A stretch of 64,000 nt of DNA from NCBI GenBank assembly GCA_964616825.1, contig CAZTSX010000002.1, forward strand, positions 62,001-126,000, read 5' to 3'. Positions within the stretch are counted from its first letter, which is position 1; each line of letters opens with the position of its first letter. The notes beneath the pieces are model-generated. The model was not told the DNA's origin. It did no database searches and was given only the letters and a program-made list of their open reading frames with translations. Made by a program: the position numbers and the translations under genes. This document shows, piece after piece, positions 9,262 to 17,574 of this stretch. This DNA comes from QYOJ01 sp964616825 (GTDB lineage: Bacteria > Bacteroidota > Bacteroidia > Bacteroidales > FEN-979).

Positions 9262-10710
9262 ATGGGATCTGATAACAATGGTATTCTTGATGCCTATACC
9301 CAGGGTGAATACAAGTATGGATTTCATACCGATATTGAGACAGAATATGCCCCCAAAGGGCTTAACGAAGATACAGTCAGATACATCTCTTCGAAAAAGA
9401 ACGAACCTGAGTTCATGCTGGAATATCGCCTGAAAGCTTTCCGGCATTGGCAGACGATGAAGATGCCAACCTGGGCTCACCTAAAGATTCCGCCCATTGA
9501 CTTTCAAGATATTATCTACTACGCTGCTCCGAAAAAGAAAAAGGAATTGAAGAGCCTGGATGAGGTAGACCCTGAGCTGCTCGATACGTTCAACAAGCTT
9601 GGCATCTCCCTTGAAGAACAAAAAAAGCTGGCAGGAGTAGCGGTAGATGCGGTTATGGACAGTGTTTCGGTTAAAACTACTTTTTCGGAGACCCTTTCGA
9701 AATACGGGATCATCTTCTGCTCATTCAGTGAAGCGGTACAGAATCATCCCGACCTGGTGAAGAAATATATGGGATCGGTTGTCCCTTATACCGATAACTA
9801 TTACGCATCACTGAACTCCGCTGTATTCAGCGATGGCTCTTTCTGTTACATCCCGAAAGGAGTCAGATGTCCGGTGGAACTCTCCACATATTTCAGGATC
9901 AATGCCGCCAATACCGGCCAGTTTGAACGAACGTTGATCGTTGCTGAAGAGGGTGCCTATGTGAGCTATATGGAGGGATGCACAGCTCCGCAACGCGATG
10001 AAAACCAGCTTCATGCAGCAGTTGTCGAGATTATCTCAATGAAAGATGCCGAAGTCAAATACTCCACTGTTCAGAATTGGTATCCGGGAGACAAAGATGG
10101 AAAAGGAGGGATATTCAATTTCGTTACCAAACGAGGAATCTGTAAAGGTAGTAACTCAAAGATCTCCTGGACTCAGGTGGAGACAGGATCAGCCATTACC
10201 TGGAAGTACCCCAGCTGTATCCTGCTTGGCGATAACTCGGTGGGAGAGTTCTATTCCGTAGCCGTGACCAACAATGCTCAGCAGGCAGATACGGGTACAA
10301 AGATGATGCATCTTGGCAGGAATACCCGGAGTACGATCATCTCCAAGGGAATCTCTGCTGGTAAAAGCAATAACTCTTACAGGGGCCTGGTACGGATCTC
10401 GAAAAAAGCCATCAACTCACGGAACTATAGTCAGTGCGATTCATTATTGCTGGGTGACAAATGTGGAGCGCATACCTTCCCTTATATCCAGGCAGGAAAC
10501 AAGTCTTCTATCGTGGAGCATGAAGCAACAACTTCCAAAATCTCTGAGGATCAGCTCTTCTACTGCCAGCAGCGAGGTATCGACATGGAGAGTGCAGTAG
10601 GACTGATCGTAAACGGCTATGCAAAAGATGTATTGAAAAAGCTTCCCATGGAATTTGCCGTGGAAGCACAAAAACTGCTCTCCATTAGTCTGGAGGGCTC
10701 TGTAGGATAA
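9262..10710 (+). CDS. sufB: Fe-S cluster assembly scaffold SufB
   Basis: SufB is the scaffold subunit of the SufBC2D complex on which Fe-S clusters are built in the cytoplasm. The 482-residue protein has family length and the conserved runs FSDGSFCYIPKGVRCPVELSTYF split across residues about 191-213, the EGC motif (YMEGCTAPQRD) and the C-terminal CQQRGIDMESAVGLIVNGY. It starts at ATG 9262 downstream of two -7 boxes and a 16-bp palindrome. It is the first gene of sufBCDS, 12 bases before sufC. Confidence 0.97.
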   Translation: MGSDNNGILDAYTQGEYKYGFHTDIETEYAPKGLNEDTVRYISSKKNEPEFMLEYRLKAFRHWQTMKMPTWAHLKIPPIDFQDIIYYAAPKKKKELKSLDEVDPELLDTFNKLGISLEEQKKLAGVAVDAVMDSVSVKTTFSETLSKYGIIFCSFSEAVQNHPDLVKKYMGSVVPYTDNYYASLNSAVFSDGSFCYIPKGVRCPVELSTYFRINAANTGQFERTLIVAEEGAYVSYMEGCTAPQRDENQLHAAVVEIISMKDAEVKYSTVQNWYPGDKDGKGGIFNFVTKRGICKGSNSKISWTQVETGSAITWKYPSCILLGDNSVGEFYSVAVTNNAQQADTGTKMMHLGRNTRSTIISKGISAGKSNNSYRGLVRISKKAINSRNYSQCDSLLLGDKCGAHTFPYIQAGNKSSIVEHEATTSKISEDQLFYCQQRGIDMESAVGLIVNGYAKDVLKKLPMEFAVEAQKLLSISLEGSVG

Positions 10711-10722
10711 AACGAACCAACC

Positions 10723-11472
10723 ATGCTACTAAAAATAACCAACCTTCACGCCTCTATCAACGGGACAGAGATCCTGAAAGGGATCAACCTGGATGTCAAC
10801 AAAGGGGAAGTCCATGCCATCATGGGTCCGAATGGAACCGGAAAATCGACACTGGCTGCCGTGATTGCCGGCAGAGATCTCTTTGATGTCACGCAGGGAG
10901 AGATCCTTTACAAAGGCAAGAACCTGATGGAACTTTCTGTAGAAGAACGTGCCCGGGAAGGAATCTTCATCGGATTCCAGTATCCCGTTGAGATACCCGG
11001 GGTAAGCATCACCAACTTCATGCGCACGGCTATCAATGAGATCCGTGCTTACAAAGGATTGGACCCGCTTCCGGCCGGACAGTTTCTCAAAATGATGGAA
11101 GAGAAGAAGAAACTGGTTGAGATCACCTCCGATCTGACTAACAGGGATGTGAACGAAGGGTTCTCGGGAGGAGAGAAAAAACGGAATGAGATCTTCCAGA
11201 TGGCCATGCTGGAACCAACTCTGGCAATCCTTGATGAAACCGATTCGGGACTGGATATCGACGCATTACGAGTGGTAGCAAATGGTGTGAACAAATTACG
11301 GACACCAGAGAATGCATTCGTGGTGATCACACACTATCAACGGTTGCTGGAATATATTATCCCCGATTTTGTACATGTACTGTATGAAGGCAGGATTGTG
11401 AAGTCGGGAGGCAAAGAGCTGGCTATAGAGCTGGAAGAGAAAGGCTATGACTGGATCAAACAGCAATTGTAA
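10723..11472 (+). CDS. sufC: Fe-S cluster assembly ATPase SufC
   Basis: ABC-type ATPase that binds SufB and SufD and drives the conformational change for cluster assembly. The 249-residue protein has Walker A GPNGTGKST (about residues 35-43), the SufC-type signature FSGGEKKRNE, Walker B LAILDETDSGLD and the switch His in VITHYQR. No membrane segment is present, as expected. It overlaps sufD by one base (TAATG), indicating translational coupling. Confidence 0.97.
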   Translation: MLLKITNLHASINGTEILKGINLDVNKGEVHAIMGPNGTGKSTLAAVIAGRDLFDVTQGEILYKGKNLMELSVEERAREGIFIGFQYPVEIPGVSITNFMRTAINEIRAYKGLDPLPAGQFLKMMEEKKKLVEITSDLTNRDVNEGFSGGEKKRNEIFQMAMLEPTLAILDETDSGLDIDALRVVANGVNKLRTPENAFVVITHYQRLLEYIIPDFVHVLYEGRIVKSGGKELAIELEEKGYDWIKQQL

Positions 11473-12881
11473 TGGACTCAGTTACACAATACCGAATCAC
11501 CCCTGAACGATTGTTGGATCTCTTTGAGAAGAATCGTAGCGAACTGCTTGCCAATGATCCTCCGGCCGTTCGTGCGAATCGGGAAAAAGCACTGGAGTCG
11601 TTTCAGAAAAAAGGATTCCCTGATCAAAAACTGGAAGATTGGCGAAATACTGATCTCTCCGAAAGTCTCAACCGGGAATATGACTATCCATTGCATCGGA
11701 CAGAAGAAGATGATATGCATAAGGTCTTCCGCTGCAACATCCCCCATCTGGATACCGCTGTCATCGGACAACTGAACGGCTGGTTTGTCTCCAAAGATGT
11801 CCCCCTGATCGAGCTGGGAAACGGCATCATCATCGGCAGCCTGGCAGAAGCCATGAAAAAGTATCCCGACCTGGTGCAAAAGCATCTGGGTCATTATGCA
11901 TCTGTTGAACAAAACAGTTTCACAGCACTTAACACGGCCTTTGCAACAGACGGAACTTTTATTTATATCCCTGATGGGGTGAAAAGTGATAAACCTGTCC
12001 AGCTGGTGAATGTGATCCAGCACCGGGAGAATATCTTCATTCAATCACGGAATCTGATCGTCCTGGGGAAAAATGCTCAGTTAACAATTGTTCATTGTGA
12101 CGACTCATACGACCATCAACCATCCTTTTCAAATGTGGTTACAGAGATCGTGTTGGATGAAGGAGCCTACATGGATCACTATAAGTTGCAAAATTTGAAC
12201 AACGACTCAACCCTTGTCAGCTCTACCTGGTTTCACCTGGGAAAAAATGCCAGTCTGGAGTCACACTTTATCACGCTCAACGGAGGGGTGTTACGAAATA
12301 ACACCTTCGTGAAATTCAATGGCCCCTTCGGCAATGCAAATGTATATGGTCTCTACCTGATGGACTGCCGTCAGCATATCGATAACAACGTTTTTGTCGA
12401 CCATGCCTCACCCGACTGCACGAGTAATGAGCTATTCAAAGGAGTGTTGGATGAACATGCAAGCGGAGTATTTAACGGACATGTTCTGGTAGAACGGGAT
12501 GCGCAGCGCACAAATGCTTGCCAGAATAACCGGAACATTCTGCTCACCGATTCGGCGAAGATCAATTCCAAACCCTTCCTCGAAATCTACAACGACGATG
12601 TAAAATGTTCACACGGGTCCTCCACCGGGCAACTGGATCCACAGGCAATGTTCTACATGCAACAGCGCGGGATTGGAGAAGAAAATGCCAGGATGCTGCT
12701 GATGTATGCGTTCGCTGATGAGATCGTAAACAAGATCGCCATCGAACCATTGCAACACCGGATTGAAGATATGGTGAAGAAACGGTTGCAGGGTGAATTG
12801 CAGATTTGTGAGCAGTGTGTATTGCATTGCAGCACTCCGGAGCATCCGGCAGATTTTCAGATAGATGTCAGCAAGATTTAG
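11472..12881 (+). CDS. sufD: Fe-S cluster assembly protein SufD
   Basis: SufB paralogue completing the SufBC2D complex; helps iron entry. The 469-residue protein has the beta-helix core and the family C-terminus (HGSSTGQLDPQAMFYMQQRGIG, split by the usual loop). The ATG overlaps the sufC stop. The tail carries several Cys and His residues (ICEQCVLHCSTPEH), an unusual cluster for the last 25 residues that might bind metal; this is inference. The stop codon abuts an 8-bp tandem repeat that separates it from sufS. Confidence 0.95.
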   Translation: MDSVTQYRITPERLLDLFEKNRSELLANDPPAVRANREKALESFQKKGFPDQKLEDWRNTDLSESLNREYDYPLHRTEEDDMHKVFRCNIPHLDTAVIGQLNGWFVSKDVPLIELGNGIIIGSLAEAMKKYPDLVQKHLGHYASVEQNSFTALNTAFATDGTFIYIPDGVKSDKPVQLVNVIQHRENIFIQSRNLIVLGKNAQLTIVHCDDSYDHQPSFSNVVTEIVLDEGAYMDHYKLQNLNNDSTLVSSTWFHLGKNASLESHFITLNGGVLRNNTFVKFNGPFGNANVYGLYLMDCRQHIDNNVFVDHASPDCTSNELFKGVLDEHASGVFNGHVLVERDAQRTNACQNNRNILLTDSAKINSKPFLEIYNDDVKCSHGSSTGQLDPQAMFYMQQRGIGEENARMLLMYAFADEIVNKIAIEPLQHRIEDMVKKRLQGELQICEQCVLHCSTPEHPADFQIDVSKI

Positions 12882-12920
12882 ATGGTGAGGTAGTGATATA
12901 GTGAGATGGTGAAAAAGTGA
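12881..12920. repeat. 8-bp tandem repeat, 5 units, sufD/sufS junction
   Basis: Units GATGGTGA, GGTAGTGA, TATAGTGA, GATGGTGA, AAAAGTGA (consensus nnnnGTGA). The first base is the last base of the sufD stop codon. The minus-strand version of the same motif type appears at 17493 and 38766. Confidence 0.7.
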
Positions 12921-12934
12921 AATTTTGGTAATGA

Positions 12935-12984
12935 ATGGCAATAAATTGAAGTCTATGGCAATCAATGGCAGTGAATGGCTCTCG
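12935..12984. repeat. 10-bp ATGGC repeat at the sufS start
   Basis: ATGG-type units begin at 12935, 12945 (degenerate), 12955, 12965 and 12975, an exact 10-bp spacing. The probable sufS start codon is one of these ATGs. A related array precedes the permease gene at 28612-28653. Confidence 0.55.
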
Positions 12985-14187
12985 AAGGTTCGTTCTGATT
13001 TTCCGATCCTGAAAGAGCAGGTTTATGGACGACCGCTGGTCTATTTCGATAATGCGGCGACCACCCAGAAGCCGCTTCAGGTGATCCGGGCGATCACAGA
13101 TTATTACGAGAAAGAGAACTGCAACATCCACCGGGGGGTGCATTACCTCAGTGTCAAAGCGACTGAAGCGTATGAAGAGTCCCGTGGCGTGGTACGCGAT
13201 TTTATTCACGCAGATAAATCCAGCGAGATCATCTTTACACGTGGGACCACTGAATCAATAAACCTGGTTGCCGATTCATTTGGCAAGAGATTTATTTCAG
13301 AAGGCGATGAGGTGATCATCACGGTGATGGAGCATCACTCCAATTTCGTTCCCTGGCAACAGATGTGTCTCGCAAGGAAAGCAAAACTGAAGTTTATCCC
13401 ACTACTCGAAGACGGCTCGCTCGATATGAAAGCTTTCCGGGAAATGATAACAGATAAAACCCGCCTGGTGGCTGTCAGCCATATCTCCAATGTGCTTGGA
13501 ACGGTCAACCCCATGAAGGAGATCATTGCACATGCCCATCAGAGTGACATCCCGGTATTGATCGACGGAGCGCAGGCAGTAGCTCACCTGACAGTGGATG
13601 TTCAGGATCTCGACGCCGACTTTTACTGTTTCAGCGGACACAAGATGTATGCTCCGATGGGAATCGGAATTCTCTATGGAAAAGAGAAGTGGCTTGAAGA
13701 ACTGCCTCCTTACCAGATGGGCGGGGAGATGATCAAAGATGTCTACTTCGATCACACCGTTTTTAATGAACTTCCCTTCAAATTTGAAGCAGGAACACCC
13801 AATGTAGAAGGGGTTCTGGGGCTACGAGCAGCGATCAACTACATGAATGATCTTGGTATGGATATGATAGGAGCCTGGCAACATGAACTGCTCCTCTATG
13901 CCACCTCGAAACTCAATGAAATAGAAGGGATTAAGATCTTTGGCACCACAGTAAACAAAATATGCCTGATCTCATTCCTGATCCACAATATCCATCCATA
14001 TGACGCCGGTATGATTATCGATAAAATGGGAGTTGCTGTTCGCACCGGCCATCACTGTGCCGAACCGTTGATGGAATACCTCAATATTCCCGGAACCATC
14101 AGAGCATCTCTTGCTTTTTACAACACGAAAGAGGAAATCGACCGGTTGGTTGAAGCAATTGAAAAGGCAAAACAAATGCTTTTGTAA
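12955..14187 (+). CDS. sufS: cysteine desulfurase SufS
   Basis: PLP enzyme that takes sulfur from cysteine, forming an enzyme persulfide that SufE accepts for Fe-S assembly. Numbered from 12955 (410 residues): the PLP lysine is K230 in FSGHKMYAPMG and the persulfide cysteine is C368 in RTGHHCAEPLM, the group II pattern. Start choice is uncertain because the N-terminus lies in a 10-bp repeat with several ATGs (12931, 12955) and a TTG at 12925; the conserved part begins at SDFPILKEQVYGRPLVY. It closes the sufBCDS run, and its stop lies in a GTAAATC repeat. Confidence 0.95.
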   Translation: MAINGSEWLSKVRSDFPILKEQVYGRPLVYFDNAATTQKPLQVIRAITDYYEKENCNIHRGVHYLSVKATEAYEESRGVVRDFIHADKSSEIIFTRGTTESINLVADSFGKRFISEGDEVIITVMEHHSNFVPWQQMCLARKAKLKFIPLLEDGSLDMKAFREMITDKTRLVAVSHISNVLGTVNPMKEIIAHAHQSDIPVLIDGAQAVAHLTVDVQDLDADFYCFSGHKMYAPMGIGILYGKEKWLEELPPYQMGGEMIKDVYFDHTVFNELPFKFEAGTPNVEGVLGLRAAINYMNDLGMDMIGAWQHELLLYATSKLNEIEGIKIFGTTVNKICLISFLIHNIHPYDAGMIIDKMGVAVRTGHHCAEPLMEYLNIPGTIRASLAFYNTKEEIDRLVEAIEKAKQMLL

Positions 14188-14197
14188 ATCGTAAATT
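14184..14197. repeat. 7-bp GTAAATC repeat, 2 units, over the sufS stop
   Basis: GTAAATC GTAAATT; the sufS stop TAA is 14185-14187. Same heptamer as at 7411-7431 (minus strand) and 14866-14893. Confidence 0.5.
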
Positions 14198-14238
14198 CTT
14201 CACTTCCTAGGTATAACCTTTTGCCTTTTTACTGATTA

Positions 14239-14811
14239 ATGTCCAAACAAAAATCAGGAAAGATGAAAAAAGACGATTTGCAACTGGTTCCGGAAGAGGT
14301 GATCCTGAGCAAGATATACCTGATTCGCAAAACAAAAGTTATGCTTGATGCTGATCTTGCCGAGCTTTATGGAGTAAGTACGGGCAACTTAAATAAAGCC
14401 GTTAGAAGAAATATCAAACGCTTCCCGGATGATTTTATGTTTCAATTAGAAAAGACCGAGTTTGAAAACTTGATATTCCAAACTGGAATATCAAGTTGGG
14501 GAGGAACAAGGAAATTGCCTAATGCATTTACAGAACAGGGCGTGGCGATGCTTTCCAGCATTTTACATAGTGATCGAGCTATCGCCGTCAACATCCAGAT
14601 TATCCGGATTTTTACTAAAATGCGTCAGTTGCTTGAAACACATAAAGAGATTCTTCAGAAACTTGATCTGTTACAAAAGAATGATATTGAACATGATAAA
14701 AAAATTCTTTTAATATTCGAATATCTTAAGCAACTTGAACAAGCAAAACAGGAAGATGATGAAGTAAAAAAGAGAAAAAGGATCGGATTTAATCGTAGTG
14801 AGGAATCATAA
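14239..14811 (+). CDS. ORF6N domain-containing protein
   Basis: The N-terminal half (about residues 20-110) matches the ORF6N domain: VILSKIYLIRKTKVMLDADL, then AELYGVSTGNLNKAVRRN, FPDDFMFQL and LPNAFTEQGVAMLSSIL. This small domain was named from phage proteins and is thought to bind DNA, but it is also common on Bacteroidota chromosomes. The C-terminal half is charged and probably coiled-coil, ending in a Lys/Arg-rich tail (KKRKRIGFNR). Function unknown. It lies between sufS and a glycosidase with no other phage genes nearby, so it is not evidence for a prophage. Confidence 0.8.
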   Translation: MSKQKSGKMKKDDLQLVPEEVILSKIYLIRKTKVMLDADLAELYGVSTGNLNKAVRRNIKRFPDDFMFQLEKTEFENLIFQTGISSWGGTRKLPNAFTEQGVAMLSSILHSDRAIAVNIQIIRIFTKMRQLLETHKEILQKLDLLQKNDIEHDKKILLIFEYLKQLEQAKQEDDEVKKRKRIGFNRSEES

Positions 14812-14832
14812 CAACTGATTTTCTCCATTCAT

Positions 14833-14893
14833 CAATCCAAAATCCCCAATCGTCAATCCAATCGAAAATCAAAAATCGTAAATCGTAAATCGA
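14833..14893. repeat. 7-bp tandem repeat array, 8 units plus one short unit
   Basis: CAATCCA, AAATCCC, CAATCGT, CAATCCA, a 5-base unit, AAATCAA, AAATCGT, AAATCGT, AAATCGA. It fills the space between the ORF6N gene and the glycosidase start at 14913. Confidence 0.7.
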
Positions 14894-14912
14894 TTTTCCC
14901 GACCTTTGATCA

Positions 14913-16388
14913 ATGAGCCGAAAAAATCCCTCTCTCTACCAAATAAACACCCGTGTACTTCTTTCTGAGATAAGCCGGAAGATTGGCCGTCTCGCAATCC
15001 TTGATGATATCCCGGATTCGGAAATTGAGCAGTGGGCGAAATTCGGTTTCGACTGGATCTATCTGCTGAGTGTTTGGCAGACAGGGGAAACCGGGAGACG
15101 GATCTCTAGGGAGAATCCGGTTTGGAGAAAAGAATATGAACAAGCACTCCCCGACCTTCGGGAGGAAGACATTGCGGGTTCCGGATTTGCTATAACCGGT
15201 TATACGGTATCTGACAGGATAGGAGGCGAGGAGGCGCTTTCACGGTTCCGGAAACGGCTGGCCGGTTATGACATGAAACTGATGCTCGATTTCGTGCCCA
15301 ACCACATGGCTCCCGACCATCCCTGGATAAACGACCATCCCAGATTTTTTATCCACGGAACGGAAGAAGATCTGGAAAGGGCTCCTGATCATTACACCCG
15401 GATCAAACGAAAACACGATGAACTGATCCTGGCCTACGGCCGTGATCCATACTTCCCGGGATGGCCTGACACACTGCAGTTGAATTACGGGAATCCTGAT
15501 CTCCAAAAAGCGATGTCGGATGAATTGTCAAACATTGCCTCAAAATGCGATGGCGTGCGGTGCGATATGGCTATGTTGTTACTTCCGGATGTTTTTCAGA
15601 AGACCTGGGGCATGGAAACTGAACCGTTCTGGCCTGAAGCGATCCGCCAGGTTAAGGAGCAATATCCTGATTTCATCATGATGGGAGAAGTCTATTGGGA
15701 TTTGGAGTGGGTGATGCAGCAACTAGGCTTCGATTTTACTTACGACAAGCGGTTGTATGACAGACTATTGACGCTTGAACCCGCGCCAATCCGGGAACAC
15801 CTGATGGCAGATCTGAACTATCATGAAAAACTGGCCCGTTTCCTGGAAAACCACGATGAACAACGGATCGCATCCATTCTGCCATGGGAAACTCATCAGG
15901 CTGCATCGATTATTACGTTTCTGACACCGGGACTGAAATTTTTTCACCGGGGGGAGATGCAGGGCTGGAAGAAGAAAGTCACGCCTCACCTCGGACGAGG
16001 ACCTGAAGAGATTTCAGATCCCAGGATATCAAGGTTCTACTCAAAACTGTTAGAAATTGTCAACCGCCCTGAAATTCATATAGGGGAGTGGAATCTTCTC
16101 ACTTGCCACCCGGCATGGGATGGAAACCATACACATGAAAACTTCATTGCGTTTATCTGGAAACACCTGGAGAGTTTCATCCTGGTTGTTGTCAACTATG
16201 CTGATCGCCGGGGGCAGTGCCTGGTCGAAGTCCCTTTCTCTGAATATAAGGACCGAACCTGGAAATTCCACGACATCTTATCCGGTTCAACCTATGAGCA
16301 TGATGGTAATGATCTGGTAAAACGAGGATTATATGTAGATATAGCAGGATGGGGTTATCATGTGTTTAATGTGAAACGTGAACCGTGA
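14913..16388 (+). CDS. alpha-amylase family (GH13) glycosidase
   Basis: A 491-residue glycoside hydrolase family 13 protein. Conserved regions are in order: DFVPNHM (region I), GVRCDMAML with the nucleophile at D218, MMGEVYW with the acid/base at E259, and ENHDEQR with the transition-state Asp at D315. There is no signal peptide, so it probably acts on alpha-glucans or alpha-glucosides in the cytoplasm; the exact substrate cannot be read. A near-consensus -7 box (GACCTTTG) ends 4 bases before the ATG. The last residues (NVKREP) and the stop lie in a heptad repeat. It interrupts the Fe-S gene cluster without an obvious link. Confidence 0.88.
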   Translation: MSRKNPSLYQINTRVLLSEISRKIGRLAILDDIPDSEIEQWAKFGFDWIYLLSVWQTGETGRRISRENPVWRKEYEQALPDLREEDIAGSGFAITGYTVSDRIGGEEALSRFRKRLAGYDMKLMLDFVPNHMAPDHPWINDHPRFFIHGTEEDLERAPDHYTRIKRKHDELILAYGRDPYFPGWPDTLQLNYGNPDLQKAMSDELSNIASKCDGVRCDMAMLLLPDVFQKTWGMETEPFWPEAIRQVKEQYPDFIMMGEVYWDLEWVMQQLGFDFTYDKRLYDRLLTLEPAPIREHLMADLNYHEKLARFLENHDEQRIASILPWETHQAASIITFLTPGLKFFHRGEMQGWKKKVTPHLGRGPEEISDPRISRFYSKLLEIVNRPEIHIGEWNLLTCHPAWDGNHTHENFIAFIWKHLESFILVVVNYADRRGQCLVEVPFSEYKDRTWKFHDILSGSTYEHDGNDLVKRGLYVDIAGWGYHVFNVKREP

Positions 16389-16423
16389 AACGGAACAATC
16401 CAGAATCCAGCATCGAGCATCCA
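16369..16423. repeat. two 7-bp arrays at the glycosidase 3' end
   Basis: ATGTGAA, ACGTGAA, CCGTGAA at 16369-16389 (the TGA stop is 16386-16388), then CAATCCA, GAATCCA, GCATCGA, GCATCCA at 16396-16423. The second set has the same consensus as the 27839 array. Confidence 0.65.
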
Positions 16424-16431
16424 GAAAGTCT

Positions 16432-16439
16432 TATCTTTG
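16432..16439 (+). promoter_or_regulatory. -7 box of sufE
   Basis: TATCTTTG, exact TAnnTTTG match, 17 bases before the sufE ATG and 8 bases after a heptad array. Confidence 0.55.
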
Positions 16440-16456
16440 CCCGTTAAATTTAGCCT

Positions 16457-16885
16457 ATGACTATTCCTGAAACTGAGACCGAAATTGTATCTGAGTTTTC
16501 CCTGTTCGAAGACTGGATGGATAAATATAACTACATCATTGACCTGGGGAAAAGCCTTCCCCTGATCGATCCGAAATACAAAACCGAGCAATATCTCATC
16601 TCCGGATGCCAGTCGCAAGTTTGGCTTCACGCTGCTTATAAGGATGGGAAGGTCTTTTATCGGGCCGACAGTGACGCCATCATCACCAAAGGAATCGCCA
16701 ACCTGCTGATCCGGGTGCTGTCGGACCATTCTCCGGATGAGATCATTCACGCAGATCTCTCTTTTCTGGATAAAATTGGTCTTCGGGAACACCTCTCACC
16801 GACCCGTTCCAACGGCCTCAACTCCATGATCAAACAGATGAAACTATACGCTATCGTTTTTCAGACGAAGTATCCTCCGGCATGA
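16457..16885 (+). CDS. sufE: SufE family sulfur acceptor
   Basis: Accepts persulfide sulfur from SufS and passes it to SufB. The 142-residue protein is of family length with the active-site loop SGCQSQVW, acceptor cysteine C51. It has its own -7 promoter and lies about 2.3 kb downstream of sufS, separated by the ORF6N and GH13 genes, so the suf genes form a broken cluster rather than one operon. Its 3' end overlaps the convergent pspC gene by 35 bases. Confidence 0.94.
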   Translation: MTIPETETEIVSEFSLFEDWMDKYNYIIDLGKSLPLIDPKYKTEQYLISGCQSQVWLHAAYKDGKVFYRADSDAIITKGIANLLIRVLSDHSPDEIIHADLSFLDKIGLREHLSPTRSNGLNSMIKQMKLYAIVFQTKYPPA

Positions 16886-17060
16886 TGATCCATGCAATGA
16901 TGTAAGCCAGCAACCCCATTCCGCCGGCGAAGAAAAATACTGCCCATACCACACGGAGTAACACGGGATCTACATTCAGGTAATCACCAAGCCCACCACA
17001 TACACCTGCAAGGACCCTGTCTTTGGTTGAACGGTATAGTTTTTTAACTGTTTCAGTCAT
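16851..17060 (-). CDS. PspC domain membrane protein
   Basis: A small inner-membrane protein carrying the PspC domain: LYRSTKDRVLAGVCGGLG, DYLNVDPVLLRVVWAVFFF, then a second hydrophobic stretch LAYIIAWIIMP. About 69 residues if started at MTETVKK; alternative in-frame ATGs at 17069, 17114 and 17138 would add residues unlike the family. PspC proteins are linked to phage-shock/envelope-stress responses in Proteobacteria, but in Bacteroidota these short stand-alone forms are uncharacterised. A TATTTTTG box is on the minus strand at 17127-17134. Convergent with sufE, with overlapping 3' ends. Confidence 0.85.
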   Translation of the reverse strand: MTETVKKLYRSTKDRVLAGVCGGLGDYLNVDPVLLRVVWAVFFFAGGMGLLAYIIAWIIMPEDTSSEKR

Positions 17061-17173
17061 TGGCCTCATTGATTTAAATTCCTTGGACGAAGATAGAAAA
17101 TTTTTATTATCCATATCATCCGTGTTCAAAAATATCAAAGATGAATTGTGTAATTTTACAGAAAATAGAAAGT

Positions 17174-17491
17174 ATGGATCTACAGAAGATTGAACTGGAA
17201 AATAAAGTCATCTCTGCGCTCAGAATGGTTTTTGATCCTGAGATTCCGGTCAACATTTACGACCTTGGCCTTATCTATGAGATGAAGATTGATGATCACA
17301 ACAATGTATATATTCTAATGACCCTAACAACCCCGAATTGTCCTGTAGCAGAAGATATGCCAATGATGGTGCATGATGAAGTAAAGTTGATCGAAGGAAT
17401 TGGTGACGTGAAGGTTGACCTCACTTTTGAACCGCCATGGGACATGGAAAAACTCACCGACGAAGCCAAACTAGAACTGGGCATGTTGTAA
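17174..17491 (+). CDS. DUF59/MIP18 family Fe-S maturation protein (SufT-like)
   Basis: The 105-residue protein is a single DUF59 (MIP18-like) domain: VFDPEIPVNIYDLGLIYEM, LTTPNCPVAEDMP and VKVDLTFEPPWDMEKL. Family members take part in Fe-S cluster maturation or transfer (SufT; eukaryotic CIA2), and the TPNCPVAE cysteine is the conserved functional residue. ATG at 17174 (MDLQKIELENK) is preferred to the ATG at 17141, whose extra residues are not family-like and overlap a TAATTTTA box. Placement next to sufE fits a role in the same pathway. Confidence 0.88.
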   Translation: MDLQKIELENKVISALRMVFDPEIPVNIYDLGLIYEMKIDDHNNVYILMTLTTPNCPVAEDMPMMVHDEVKLIEGIGDVKVDLTFEPPWDMEKLTDEAKLELGML

Positions 17492-17492
17492 C

Positions 17493-17532
17493 AACTCACC
17501 TACTCACCAGTTCACCAATTCACCACATCACC
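17493..17532. repeat. 8-bp tandem repeat, 5 units
   Basis: AACTCACC, TACTCACC, AGTTCACC, AATTCACC, ACATCACC (consensus nnnTCACC), beginning one base after the DUF59 gene stop and ending 13 bases before the dxs -7 box. Same consensus as the array at 38766-38813. Confidence 0.75.
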
Positions 17533-17545
17533 AGTCTTTTTTTTG

Positions 17546-17553
17546 TACCTTTG
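17546..17553 (+). promoter_or_regulatory. -7 box of dxs
   Basis: TACCTTTG, exact TAnnTTTG match, preceded by a T-run and followed 21 bases later by the dxs ATG. Confidence 0.6.
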
Positions 17554-17574
17554 CCATCCCAAAATCTCACATAC

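Noticed and set aside
14239..14811. Prophage signal from the ORF6N gene
   Set aside because: No integrase, capsid, terminase or other phage gene nearby; ORF6N is common on Bacteroidota chromosomes.
17437..17574. Upstream extension of dxs
   Set aside because: The extra residues are translated from the end of the DUF59 gene and the 8-bp repeat, and the -7 box at 17546 would then be coding. The ATG at 17575 matches the family start.
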